From: Holothuria scabra
Taxonomy: Eukaryota > Echinodermata > Holothuroidea > Aspidochirotida > Holothuriidae
Direction: 5' to 3'
DNA length: 64,000 nt
Assembly (NCBI GenBank): GCA_037179385.1
Contig: CM074189.1
Coordinates: 20,285,020-20,349,019, forward strand
Shown: positions 1 to 12,165 of the stretch, piece by piece
Layout: every line of letters starts with the position of its first letter
How positions within the stretch are numbered: position 1 is the first letter of the stretch
Made by a program: the position numbers and the translations under genes
Notes under the pieces: model-generated
What the model saw: only the letters and a program-made list of their open reading frames with translations
Database searches by the model: none
Told to the model about the DNA's origin: nothing

Positions 1-740
1 ATGACCCTTGACCTCTACCAAAAACAATAGGGTTCTTCTTCTCAACATGACGAATCTATATACCAAGTATGAAAAGTGTCGGTCACTCCTATCTGAAGAT
101 ATCGTGTTTACAAGCCATTTTCAAAGTTTTTGCAATTTTACTGCTATTGACCTCAAATGACCTTTGACCTCTACCAAAAACAATAGGCTCTTCTCTCTCA
201 ACATGAAAAATCTATATACCAAATATGAAGAGTGTTGGTCTCTCCTAACTGAAGATATCATGTTTACAAGCCATTTTCAGTGTTTTCGCAATTTTACCGC
301 TGGTGACCTCAAATGACCTTTGACCTCTACCAAAAACAATAGGGTTCTTCCTCTCAACATGACAAATCTGTATACCAAGTATGAAAATTGTCGGGCAATC
401 CTATCTGAAGATATCGTGTTTACAAGCCATTTTCTGCGTTTTCGCAATTTTACCGCTGATGACCTCAAATGACCTTTGACCTCTACCAAAAACAATAGGG
501 TTTTTCTTCTCAACATGACAAATCTATATACCAAGTATGAAAAGTGTCCATCACTCCTATCTGAAGATATCGTGTTTACAAGCTATTTTTGAAATTGACG
601 CAATTTTACCGCTGGTGACCTCAAATGACCTTTGACCTATACCAAAAACAATAGGGTTCTTCCTCTCAACATGATAAATCTATATACCAAATATGAAAAG
701 TGTCGGACATTCCTATCTTAAGATATCGTGTTTACAAGCA
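1..740 (+). repeat. Tandem array, about 156-bp units
   Basis: The landmark TGACCTTTGACCTCTACC recurs at about 157, 313, 469 and 626, giving a period of about 156 bp, with a related start at position 1. Units share AACATGACAAATCTATATAC and GATATCGTGTTTACAAGC. The array runs off the left edge. It is followed by a CA run and a hairpin. Units resemble those of the array at 3.5-6.15 kb (both carry TGACCTTTGACCTC and GATATCGTGT). Confidence 0.93.
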
Positions 741-789
741 AGTGTCATAAACACACACACACATACACACACACATGCACACACACACA

Positions 790-820
<31 letters not shown>
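739..820 (+). repeat. (CA)n microsatellite
   Basis: CACACA run with TACA interruptions between the array and the hairpin. Confidence 0.95.
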
Positions 821-837
821 GACATCACCATCGCATA

Positions 838-866
838 GATTCCTTGCCTGCCTACGGCAAGGAATC
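838..866. other. 11-bp perfect hairpin terminating the first array element
   Basis: GATTCCTTGCC (838-848), loop TGCCTAC, GGCAAGGAATC (856-866): a perfect 11-bp stem just after the CA run. In Helitron/Helentron-type elements a short hairpin lies near the 3' end. Confidence 0.85.
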
Positions 867-889
867 AAAAACTTGTGAAGTTTGCCTTT

Positions 890-2866
890 TTAAAGGAAGA
901 GGTTCGTAGCTGGAGTGCAAAACTTTAAGGCAGCAGTTGATCCCAGTGCAATTTGCATCCCAACCTCTCCCCCTCCCACCTTGTAATTTGAGTTTTTTTC
1001 AATATCTGATGGCCTTAAATAAATTTCAGTATCACTAGATTTCTACTGTATTTTGCCTTCAAATACAAATTCTGTGAGAAATTTTCATGATGAATTGTCT
1101 AAAAGTTTGAAAGATTTCATTAAACTGGAAAAAGAGGGGTCTTTGAATTTAAAATATGGGTGCAGAAGCACACAGTGCTCATTCTAATAATTTTTCATGA
1201 GTGAAATGGAATGGGATACACCAGGCTACCTGCTTCTTTACTGAAATTGCTGTCATGTTACTGAATGTTTTTGTCTTCCGAAAGTTACACAGTACTTACT
1301 GTAGATATTGTTTAAATGAAACCTGAAATAAACCTGCATTTGTTAAAGACAGTCTCCTCTCACTCAAAATTACGGTTTTCCTGGAATAGTCTACAAAAAG
1401 TCTTAATTGGCCTAACTCTTGATGGGCAGCAAGTTCAAACAAATGCAGAGTCCTGTACAGTAGCTCAAGTTTAGCATGAGATTTACTCAGAGTGTTTTGA
1501 ATGCAAATGGCAATGATAACACAAATCTTGTAAGCTCACCCTGAGGCAATATACTGAGATTGCGTCTGGCTGAAAATGAGTTTTAGAAAGTTGTGGGAGG
1601 GATTTAAAGCAGGTAGGGTAGGGAAATCAGGCTTGTTTGGAGTGAGAGGATTAAGCCCTTAGTATCATTGAATTTGCACACCTTGGCCAAATCCCTTTCA
1701 ATAATGCTACATTATCGTACTTACGTACAAGAGTGAGGTGGAATTTCAATGCAATTTTGTGTCCCCTTTATCTTGAGGATTTCTTGGATTATGAATTTTA
1801 TATTTAAAGATGATTAAAGAGAGGGTTAAGTTTCAAATGTTGAAATTAGGGAAAGTACAGAAGTTTACAACAAGCTAGAGTGTTATACACTGCGCTGCAC
1901 AACTAAGACTGGTCAGAAATAGGGAAAAAATATCCTTGGTGAGAAGGCTGTAAAAGGAATTTGGAGGGGAACTAATTTCATGTAAATTACAAAAGGAAAT
2001 AAAAATGATCCTACAGTATGAAGAAGGTGCACAAACTCATGTTGAATGGTAAAATAATGTACCTCCTCTTGCATAGAGTATATTTCCTGATAGCAAATGG
2101 AAATCAGTCACTTAAAGACAATCATGATGACACTGAATCCAGTTCCAATAACCAGCTTGCAAAGTATTCAGTAAAACCTTGTGATGTATTGAGTTTCCAT
2201 CCCAGGCAAAGAGTACTGTAGACATTGAATTGCTTCTTTATCTGCTTTTGTAAAGAGAAACAAATGATACTTCAATATTATCTAAGTGACATGCAGACAT
2301 GAACAGTAGGTAATCTATCAAACAACCTTCTACACATGCAGGTACTGTAGTAGTAGAATGCTTCATGAAACACTACCACTACACACTTTTATAGTCTGTA
2401 ACAATACAATATATTTGTCACAATCTTTCATTATATCACATCAAAGCAAAACAGATCTGTATGAACTCCACACTATCAAAGTGAGAATCAGTCATTTGAC
2501 TTACAGACCTGGAATCTGTGATCTTACAGGTTTTATTAGGTTATTATGAACTTATCAATTGTGAAACTCACTCTCTAACCATTGAGAGCAAGGTCTGTAA
2601 ATGTTTGCTAGAACTCTATGAGCATCAAACATGTTAAATGCATTAACACACCTTTCTGTCATTAAACTGACTTAACATTAACAGATGTTAACTTACCTTT
2701 CCTGCAGAATATGCCCTATCTTGTACTGTACATTGCTTTGATGTAATAAAATGATTGTTGAACTTTGACACACCCCCTGTATTGCATCTCAGACTAACAT
2801 GACGTAAATTTGACAACTTTGACATGCCCCCTGTACTGCAATTCAGACTTTTATGACGTACATTTG
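890..2866. other. Non-coding stretch with one MITE
   Basis: No convincing coding signal. Open frames (for example 2018-2221 and 2358-2549) show no splice context or recognisable composition. About 1350-1670 is a MITE matching 35.7 kb (own entry). At 2765-2870 a roughly 60-bp unit (CCCCCTGTATTGCA, TGACGTA) is tandemly duplicated. Confidence 0.6.
1350..1670 (+). mobile_element. MITE with TCTCACTC-type inverted ends, copy 1
   Basis: Begins TCTCCTCTCACTC and ends GTTTGGAGTGAGAGGA. Internal blocks (CAAACAAATGCAGAGT, GTTGTGGGAGGG) match the element at 35695-35985. Confidence 0.55.
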
Positions 2867-2874
2867 ACTTGCAA

Positions 2875-3274
2875 CTAGGGTTGGGCGGTACCATGAAAAT
2901 ATTGTTACCAGTACTGTAAAGATCACAGAACCGGTATTGAGGCAGTAATCTCAAGTAGGAAAGTCAGGTGGGAAGGACCTTAAAATGTGCATGGCACCCC
3001 TGTTATCCTGTACTTTGATGCAGTTTGGCATATGGTTGCATTATTACCATGCAGACACCTCTGCTTTGACTTTGTTTACCACATTTCTGTACAGCCATGC
3101 ACAATTGTAATCAATACTCCTGTTTCCTATCTCGACCTTTCCAGGGTAATTTTTTCAAGTACCAGTATTTTTTCAAGAATCAGTAAAAGAAACACACCAA
3201 ATATCTTCGTTATTTTTATTACCTGTACCTCTATTGCCGGTATTAACATCAATACCGGTATACTGCCCAACCCT
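2875..3274. mobile_element. hAT-like MITE, 400 bp, with 8-bp target duplication
   Basis: Terminal inverted repeats: AGGGTTGGGCGGTA at the left and TACTGCCCAACCCT at the right. Flanks ACTTGCAA (2867-2874) and ACTTGCCA (3275-3282) form an 8-bp target-site duplication with one mismatch. TSD length and TIR style fit the hAT superfamily. No coding capacity. Confidence 0.78.
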
Positions 3275-3519
3275 ACTTGCCACTGACAGGGGGTCAGAGA
3301 GTGTGTCTTTCAGTGCCAGCAGGCTGAAGCTAAGAAAGGTGTCCTGAAAATTTTTTTGGCCCCCCAGAGACTTTCATGTTTGCCATTGAGTATTTGCACA
3401 CATTGGGCCCACTGAAAAATTCTTACCTCTCTAAACCAGAATGCAAAAATGCATTGAGGTTTCGATGATACATACATGCTCTTTTCAATGAAATGCTACA
3501 TTTCTTGTAAGAACTGGTG

Positions 3520-6160
3520 ACCCGAAGTGACCTTTGACTCCACATGTTAGTAACTGGTTTTTTTCTTTTAACCCAAACAATTCTACAAATTTCATACTGT
3601 GCCTTAAGATATTTCGCAAAAAATCAGCTTACATCATACACATCAACATATCAAGTTTGAAATGAATCCCAAGTTTCCTACCTTAAGATATTGTGTTAAA
3701 GAGTTTTTCAGGATTTGTCCCCTTCTGACCCCAAATGACCTTTGACCTCTACCAAAATAAAAAGGATTCTTCTTTACATCATAATACATCTACATATCAA
3801 GTCTGAAATGAATCCAACTTTCCTATCATGATGTATCATGTAAACAAGGATTTCAGTGTTTGGACCCCATGTGACCCCAAATGACCTATGACCTCCACCA
3901 AAATTCTTGGGTTTTTCCTTACATCATTACGCATCAACATATCAAGTTTGAAATGGATCAAAGTTTCCTACCTTGAGGTATAGTGTAAACCAGGATTTCC
4001 CGGGTTTGACCCCATGTGACCCAAAATGACCTTTGACCTCCACCAAAATATATCCAGTTCTTTCTCACATTATAACGCATCAACATATCAAGTTTGAAAT
4101 GAATCCAAGTTTTCTATCTTGAGATATTGTGTAAACAAAGATTTTGGTCTTTGACCCCCTGTGACCCCAAATGACCTTTGACCTCCTCCATCCCGTTCTT
4201 TCCTACACCATTACGCATCAACATATCAAGTTTGAAATGGATCAAAGTTTCCTACCTTGAGGTATAGTGTAAACCAAGATTTCCGGGGTTTGACCCCACG
4301 TGACCCAAAATGACCTTTGACATCCACCAAAATATATCCAGTTCTTCCTCACATTATAACGCATCAACATATCAAGTTTGAAATGAATCCAAGTTTTCTA
4401 TCTTGAGATATTGTGTAAACAAAGATTTTGGTCTTTGACCCCTGTGACCCCAAATGACCTTTGACCTCCACCAAAATATATCCCGTTCTTTCCTACATCT
4501 TAACGCATCAACATATCAAGTTTGAAATTAATCCAAGTTTCCTACCATGAGATATCGTGTAAATAAGGATTTCGGGGTTTGACCCCACATGACCCCAAAT
4601 AACCTTTGACCTCCACCAAAATCAATAGGGTTCTTCCTTACATCTTAATGCATCTACATAGCAAGTTTGAAATTAATCCAAGTTTTCTATCTTGAGATAT
4701 TGTGTAAATGAAGATTTTGGTTTTTGACCCCCTGTGACCCCAAATGACCTTTGACCTCCACCCAAAATATATCCCGTTCTTTCCTACATCTTAACGCATC
4801 AACATATCAAGTTTGAAATTAATCTAAGTTTCCTACCATGAGATATCGTGTAAATAAGGATTTCGGGGTTTGACCCCACATGACCGCAAATGACCTTTGA
4901 CCTCCACCAAAATCAATAGGGTTCTTCCTTACATCATAACGCATCTACATATCAAGTTTGAAATTAATCCAAGTTTTCTATCTTGAGATATTGTGTAAAC
5001 AAAGATTTTGGTTTTTGGCCCCCTGTGACCCCAAATGACCTTTGACCTCCACCAAAATATATCCCGTTCTTTCCTACATCTTAACGCATCAACATATCAA
5101 GTTTGAAATAAATCCAAGTTTCCTACCATGAGATATCATGTAAATAAGGATTTCGGGGTTTGACCCCACATGACCCCAAATGACCTTTGACCTCCAACAA
5201 AATCAATAGGGTTCTTCCTTACATCATAACGCATCAACATATCAAGTTTGAAATTAATCCAAGTTTTCTATCTTGAGATATTGTGTAAACAAAGATTTTG
5301 GTTTTTGACCCCCTGTGACCCCAAAAGACCTTTGACCTCCACCAAAATATATCCCGTTCTTTCCTACATCTTAACGCATCGACATATCAAGTTTGAAATA
5401 AATCCAAGTTTCCTACCATGAGATATCGTGTAAATAAGGATTTCGGGGTTTGACCCCATGTGACCCCAAATGACCTTTGACCTCCACCAAAATCAGTAGG
5501 GTTCTTCCTTACATCATAACGCATCAACATATCAAGTTTGAAATTAATCGAAGTTTTCTACCATGAGATATCATGTAAACAAGGATTTTGGGGTTTGACC
5601 CCACGTGACCCCAAATGACCTTTGACCTCCACCAAAATCAATAGTGTTCCTCCTTACATCATAACGCATCTACATATCAAGTTTGAAATTAATCCAAGTT
5701 TTCTACCATGAGATATCGTGTAAACAAGGATTTTGGGGTTTGACCCCACGTGACCCCAAATGACCTTTGACCTCCACCAAAATCAACAGGGTTATTCCTA
5801 ACATCATAACGCATCTACATATCAAGTTTCAAATTAATCCAAGTTTTCTACCATGAGATATCGTGTAAACAAGGATTTTGGGGTTTGACCCCACGTGACC
5901 CCAAATGACCTTTGACCTCCACCAAAATCAATAGAGTTCTTCCTTACATCATAACGCATCTACATATCAAGTTTGAAATTAATCCAAGTTTTCTATCTTG
6001 AGATATTGTGTAAACAAAGATTTTGGTTTTTGACCCCCTGTGACCCCAAATTACCTTTGAACTCCACCAAAATCAATAGGGTTCTTCCTCTCAGTAAGTG
6101 GTATCTGTGTACCAAGTTTGAGAACTGTCGGACTTTCCCTTCTCAAGATATCGTGTAAAC
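3520..6160 (+). repeat. Tandem array, about 145-bp units, roughly 18 copies
   Basis: The landmark CAAATGACCTTTGACCTCC recurs every 143-145 bp (for example 5616, 5761 and 5906). Each unit carries TTACATCATAACGCATC, ATATCAAGTTTGAAAT and TTTGACCCC. Two sub-types alternate in part (ATATATCCCGTTC versus ATCAATAGGGTTC), a sign of higher-order duplication. The last unit changes to the sequence style of the first array (CTCTCAGTAAGTGG, TACCAAGTTTGAGAACTGTC). Confidence 0.95.
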
Positions 6161-6171
6161 AAGCAAAGTGT

Positions 6172-6240
6172 CACAAACACACACACATACACACACACAC
6201 ACATACACACGCACATACACACATACATACACACACACGC
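6172..6240 (+). repeat. (CA)n microsatellite after second array
   Basis: CACACA run with TACA interruptions, preceded by AACAAGCAAAGTGTCACAAA as in the first element. Confidence 0.95.
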
Positions 6241-6255
6241 CATCATGAATGCATA

Positions 6256-6277
6256 GGTTTCTCTTTTCATCGAAACC
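6256..6277. other. Short hairpin after second array
   Basis: GGTTTC (6256-6261) pairs with GAAACC (6272-6277). It occupies the same position relative to the CA run and a CATCA...GCATAG block as the hairpin at 838-866, though the stem is shorter. Confidence 0.6.
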
Positions 6278-6279
6278 AA

Positions 6280-7215
6280 AAAGCTCTTGGCCTGCCTTCT
6301 GTCTACTGTTTGGTTACGGGCTGGAAAAGGACATTTACTGTATGCAGTGATGCCATTGAGCAATTCGTTCCTGTGAAGGACTAATGCATTCACCCATTCT
6401 CAAAAGTGTCCCAGTTTGCTATTTCATGATTTTCTGTTCCGTTGAAGTTCAACTTTTTATTGATTCCTGTAGTTTACAGACACTAGTAGCTGATGCTCTC
6501 TGATAAATTAAGGCTTTTTGTTCAACACTCTTAATGAAAATCTGGGTCTTCAGCACACAAAATGTTTCCAAACCACTTTACATGTCACAGGCTAAAAATA
6601 TTCAGGACTCCTTTAACTTTTTCAAGGAGTAAAACAGCTCATGTGAGAAGATTATTTGCTTTACTTGACACAGAAGTTGTACCAAGTGCATCTTAAACTT
6701 CTTAACGGCAACACTTAAATTGTTATCAATTTATGCTGCTAAATACCAAAAAATACAATTAACTTTCATAATCTGCAATTTTTTGTTAATGGACCAATCA
6801 AATGTTTCTCTCCTACACAGTAGATTGAAATTAAGAGTCCTCACATTGCAGTACATATTTAAGTAAAATGTAGCACACATGTTGAATTTCCCTGCCTATA
6901 AAAACTCTGTCCACACCTTTCTGCGTCAGTGAACGAAGGTCAACAAAAACCAGATAAGGGGTTGCCCTACTGCTTGCCTTTCACACCTCGCAAACAGTGG
7001 CACATCTGGACCATATCATTCCACCTTTGTTCAAACCTTCTGCTAGTTCTCTCTTATCAAGCTTGTGGTTTCTTGTAGCATGCTTGAACGAGTTCAGCAG
7101 GAAGTCTGGTAAAATTTGATTAACCTTCCAAACTTTCCTTTTGGTGGGAACTTGGGTGAAATATCTAATAGGGTAGGAAATTCCTCATGCAGATTAAAGA
7201 AATAAAACTGGCTAT
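6280..7215. other. Stretch with overlapping open frames but no clear gene
   Basis: Positions 6280-6960 hold nothing recognisable. From 6977 to 7215 all three minus frames are open in overlapping stages (TKRKVWKVNQILP; FNLHEEFPTLLDISPKF). They could be remains of exons with frameshifts, or chance. Confidence 0.3.
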
Positions 7216-7221
7216 CCTTAC

Positions 7222-7354
7222 AGCTCTGTAAGCCCACTCATTGTATATTGCCCTTTTCTTTATGAAGGAGGGTTTCTCCACAGACTCCCTGAGTTCTATA
7301 ATGATGACATCACTCTGATAATGCTCTGGATGCAGTTCAACTGGTTTGCCAAAT
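7222..7354 (-). CDS. Candidate internal exon, unrecognised protein
   Basis: The acceptor TACTGTAATTTCAG|A and donor GAGCT|GTAAGG bound 133 bp, phase 2 in and phase 0 out. The frame gives FGKPVELHPEHYQSDVIII, then ELRESVEKPSFIKKRAIYN and EWAYRA. The mix of charged and hydrophobic residues with no low complexity looks coding. It is the best of the three exon candidates in this region. I cannot name a family. A chance open frame of this length is possible in this AT-rich DNA. Confidence 0.35.
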
Positions 7355-8002
7355 CTGAAATTACAGTATATAAAAACATGAAAAAAAAAATGATCTCACA
7401 ATGTAACCTCCAACCAATCTTTCAAAAAAGAGTTTTTTGCAAAAGCATCATTAAACTATTTTAGACAAACTGTAAAATTCAGAAAACAAGTACTGTACTG
7501 TAAATGGGTCAAACATGCTATTACTATCCTAACAGTACACCAGTGTGGACCTATGAAATTTTGTGAGCAATTACCAACAGACTTGTCTCCATCATTTACA
7601 CAATTTTCAAATCTGTGTTTATTTGCACAAGCTCTCTCCAAAAGAGGGCACCTTTTTGAAAATTTTCCCTGGCCCAAAGTTTAGATATTTGTCAAATATT
7701 TGCTTTACATGCAGGGCATTGTAATGCCTACTCCTGCTTACCTTGTGGACAAAATACTGTAATAACAGGTCAGATTTAAAGGGCAATTTTAAGGGCAAAT
7801 ATGATCATGTGAAAAAACGTTATACGAACAATTATACTTGCAATCTCTGCGATAGAACACAAACATTTACTGTAATTTTTATCTGTTTCCTTTCATTCCT
7901 AGTTATTTTTCAGTGATAAATGGCAGTTAATAACACTGTATCAATTCCACTTCTTCAGAGAATCTTAATAGTATGCTGCCTTGCTGGTATACGAATATGG
8001 AC

Positions 8003-8091
8003 CTGTACTGAATCTACAGGTAATGCCAAGTGATAACTATACACATCAGTCAACTCAGGGAATAATTTATCCAGTATCGCATCGGAATTTG
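8003..8091 (-). CDS. Candidate internal exon, same unrecognised gene
   Basis: Acceptor GCTTGTGTAG|CA, phase 1 in; donor GTACAG|GTCCAT, phase 0 out. It encodes 29 codons such as SDAILDKLFPELTDVYSYH, which look like protein. A second acceptor at 8112 gives a seven-residue extension in the same phase. No domain is recognised. The exon does not join directly to the next candidate (7354, phase 2), so an exon would be missing between them or the model is wrong. Confidence 0.27.
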
Positions 8092-8111
8092 CTACACAAG
8101 CAGGCCAAGTT

Positions 8112-10393
8112 GCTACACAAATGAAAAATTGTGTGGCAATTTTTTGTTTGCGAAACCCTTGCATTTTCACAAACAGTGGGTGTGAAAGATGTCAAAAATC
8201 TTCAAAACTGCTAAGCAAAATTTGAATTCTAAATTATTCCCTGCAACTACACATAAAATCTACAGTATATACCCAGAAATCGGCAACCTTAAGACAGATC
8301 ATGGTTGTTCGATGTCTGATCAGCACTCCCATTAAAAACACATAGTTCAGTGGAGCATGCAATGTCATTTCCCATGATCACGATCAAGGATGAACATAGG
8401 CAACATGGCTGGAATTAATCAAAGGCAACAAAGGCCATGACCTCTGTACTTTTGACAAAGACCTTAATTGTTGCCCTATGAGATGAAATTTAATGACAAT
8501 CAAGGCCATTTTATCTCCATGCCCTACCTGTGAGATGACATTGAAGTCAGAACAAAATCACTTGTTATTGGTTTTCATACCCTCTCCGTTCATATGACAT
8601 GCCCTAAAATCTGATATAAAGGAAATGGCCTTTCCCTCCTGGAATTTTACTTCCAGCCCTGCTATGGTAATTTCAATAAAGATGAAAAGACTTGTTTTGG
8701 CATTTATGTGGAGCAAAATGGTGGGCTTGATTTTGTACAGGAAATTAATTTTTACAGCAAGGTTAGCCTAGATCCTAGAAGTTTCTTTGCTACATGGAAA
8801 GGGAAGAATTTAAACCTGCATGCAACATTAAGTAAGTTAGTGCTGAAATCCACTGTACCCTATTTATAATAAACACCTGTGAGCGTTAATCTCCTAAAAG
8901 GCTATCTTACTTTAGTTTAGTCCTAGTTCCACACTACTAGCAGTGTCACTGACCCATAGCTATAAGGATGCAGCAAAGGTTGGCTAGGTAGGGCTCAAAT
9001 GTCAGACTGTTAATTATTAGGTCTATCAAGTTTGGACACGATATAAGTGCTGGGGATGTACAGTAGCCTACAGTAAATTATACCAAACTGCTAGTAATAG
9101 TAGGCCTAAGGGCCAGGAGTATAAAAATTAAAACTGAAGACTATTTAGTCTTGTACAGTAACCCTGAACATTAGTTCAACTTAAGATTAGCCTAACAATA
9201 GTAACATGTATTAAACGCTGGTTCGTTCTAAGTACTCCACACACGGACACGCCCTGCATAAGGATTCAAGAGCGGTCGTGCATTATCATTTATGCTTCAG
9301 GTTTCAGGAAAAGCTACGTACAATATTAAATAAATACTGTAGCGTTTTGCGCACTAAATCAGGTGGAAAAACCAATGAAAATGCAGACACCTGACACTGT
9401 AGGCAAAGTGTTAATGTTCTACTTGTCCAAGGGTGAAGGTACAACTACTGCAAAAGTGCTGGGGAGACAGCCTCACAAGTGAGAACCAAAAAGTTGCAGC
9501 ACAGAGAGAACTGAGTTGTGGTATCCCATTATGCACAAGACCAAAAATTGAAATGACCAAAATTCAGATAACTTTTGCAACTGGGTTAACTTGGTTTGCC
9601 AATGGTAATGAACAAAATGTCAGTTTATTCCATAAGCTCCATGGGCATGAAATTTTAAACATTGGCTTTGTTGTCCCATTTACACGTAAAACACAAAATG
9701 CCATAATTTTATTTTTTGTAGTGCAATGAGGCTTTACAGTGTACTGTATTTACTGAGGAGTCACAGGCGGCACAGGCCTAATACTGTATCTTTCAGTTGG
9801 CATATACAGTAACTTCTTTAGTTAAATTGATTCCTGTTAATGCAATATCCAATTTTTTACCCAAAATGTCACAAATTGGGCCTATTAGGCTACTTAGTTT
9901 TGGAATGACCGACCCATCTGATAACTGATTGGAACATTCTATGCTGTTGAAATATTGCGGTTTCCTGCAGTCTTTACAGTATAAGCAGCGCGCTTCTGCA
10001 CTTGCTTCCGAAAAGCCATAGCCAGGTGTGTCAGTGCCTAGTTCAGTATGACCACTAGGCTAAATGTTAGCTAGCCTAGGCTAGGGCTCAGCCTACAGTA
10101 CAATCCTGGCAAAAATACATGGGGCAAATCCTGCTCCCCTTATCAATGTTGAAGTTTCAGGAAGCCTTGGGCTGCCCCAACATTGAATGGGGGAGTGGGG
10201 GGATGGTAATCCGTTCATTGAGCACTTGTTTTGTCCCATCGTTTTTGTCGAGGATTGTAGGCTAGGCCTAACATGTAGGCTAATGTGAATAACAATTACA
10301 CCGTAGGCCTAGGCTAGCCTAGGACTAAAGTTAGGCCTTACGTTACAATACAATACAAATTACAAATACAAAGACCACCGGCATCAGGATCAC
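8112..10393. other. No recognised gene; intron-like if the 7.2-10.45 kb gene is real
   Basis: AT-rich with frequent TACAGTA motifs and CTAGGCCTA-rich DNA near 10.05-10.33 kb. The open frame at 9433-9729 has no splice context and no recognisable domain. Confidence 0.4.
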
Positions 10394-10454
10394 CTTGTCC
10401 TTCAGGTGATGTTCGTTCCACAAATTTCCCTCCAGGCACCGTGGTTATCGTCAT
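10394..10454 (-). CDS. Candidate first coding exon of an unrecognised gene
   Basis: ATG at 10454-10452 in the context AAGCCATGA opens MTITTVPGGKFVERTSPEGQ, then a donor ACAAG|GTGATC leaves in phase 1. Without splicing the frame ends after 38 codons. The surrounding 10.4-10.6 kb is less AT-rich than its neighbours. The acceptor of the candidate exon at 8091 is phase compatible. I do not recognise the protein. Evidence is limited to a plausible start, donor and composition. Confidence 0.25.
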
Positions 10455-12165
10455 GGCTTAAACGGTGATATGGGTAGTTTCCATCCATAAGATAGGCCTA
10501 GTAACAATTCCTGACGATTATCTTCCACGCAATCGATGGTGTAATGTAAGTTTAATTTCACCGCCTTGAAATTAGTAGGCAACACAAAGAGTTTAGAGGG
10601 CGCTACATGAAAATGTAAAATAACCCCTCAATTATGGGGTGCAAATAACAAATATTTAAGTTATTAGAAACAATATTTTTACTGTCCGTACTCACGACAG
10701 AATGGAGAGAGATCATTCGTGTTTTCAGGGAACAGTCCATTTCAAAACAGTGGCGGATGAAGCAGGACGGGAATAAGGACTGGCACAAAAACAATAAAAT
10801 TTGGGTAGGAAGTCACTCAGCTAAGGGCTTCATCTGTACTTCCTAATACTTATCAACATCACTATGTTGAAAGGATGTTTTTTGTGAATAAAGATGTACG
10901 TGGCTAAGAAAAAAAAAACGTTTGAAATCAAAAGCAGGTCGGTGTTTACGTGTGGCCCGATCAATTTTTTTCATTGTATCACATCTAGTTTGTCCCACCC
11001 CTGGTCTGTAAGGTTCCCAAAATGTTTAAAAAGTTTCAAAAGTATTGACGGGATTCTCCAATCAGAACTACTTCTCATTTAGGATGAACTTTGGCCTGTA
11101 AAAAATCACTCCCTCCCGTCGCGAATACCTCCCCGTTGATGGAACTAAAACGGTCAATTGAACATTACTGTTGGTTCACATAGCCTTTTTCTCGGAATAA
11201 TGTCGAAATATTTGTAGTTTGTTTGTTCTCTGGCCTTTAAAGTTATATTTGGGAGACAAAATTTTTTGACTTGAAAATCTGAAACTAAATTTTTCTCTCC
11301 GATCTGAAAACTTCATCTCAATAACATATAGCTTTGAGTACAAACTAACTTCAAAGTCCTGCCATTTTTCTTTAGGTAAACTGAATTGTGGGAAATCTGT
11401 GATGTCATCCGGCATGTTAATTTGACATTTACATTCAATTACATGCTAGTAGGAACGTTTAGTAACATTTTTTGTATAAATTACAGGCGTTGTAGGGTTA
11501 TGCTTGATATACAGGAAAAGACATCCAAAAATTTCAGGACTGTCAAGTTTCAAGGACAAAAAGGACATTCAATTATAAAAAAAAAAAAAACAAGAGTCTG
11601 ACGCAATGTTCCAACGTTCAGTAACATTCTGTTACCTTGTTGAGAAGTGGAAATATCTTTTCTTTTTTGATTTTCCTACAGTAACGCTCTTTTAAAATGA
11701 GATATGGTGAAAGGTGCTTCTACAGATTTTGAAGGATATGGTCTGAAATGTTTTTCTCTTTTATACAAGAATCTAGTTAAATGCTTCCAGGATATGTCTT
11801 TGAGTCTTAATGTCCTGCATGGAAATTGACTCGTACATGCCTGATTGTATGTATATTTAAAGAAAATCTACATAGTATCTAATTCAATTTGATTAATTGA
11901 TTCTGCATTGTAATTTGTGATGATACTTACGGAGCTGATAAGTGTTGAGCCATTCTGAGTTACTTCTTCCAAAATTTTCCACTTTCAGAACCGGTAGGAA
12001 ATTGAAGAGTTTTCTCTGCAAAAATAACAGTGTAAAGCTATTCAGTTATCTAGTCTTTTTTGACCTTTTTAGGAGTACACTCTTTTCAAGCTTTTGGCAT
12101 CAAGTTGTCTTTCCTCCAACTGTCATTTTATCTTCTGTAATTTTGTTAAAGTATGTCGTTGTACA
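10455..12165. other. No gene seen; right part probably old LINE 3' UTR
   Basis: Several open frames of 60-120 codons without recognisable composition. The last few hundred bases probably belong to the LINE whose 3' terminus is at 14178. Confidence 0.4.

Noticed and set aside
277..534. Repetitive 85-residue frame with VEVKGHLRSS repeats
   Set aside because: It is the tandem array read as protein; the reading follows the 156-bp period and has no independent support.
1..6160. CRISPR-like array
   Set aside because: Units are 145-156 bp with no short repeat-spacer alternation, in clearly eukaryotic DNA.
6091..6393. Cys/Val- and His/Thr-rich frames around 6.1-6.4 kb and 0.69-0.88 kb
   Set aside because: They read the CA repeats; no splice or domain support.
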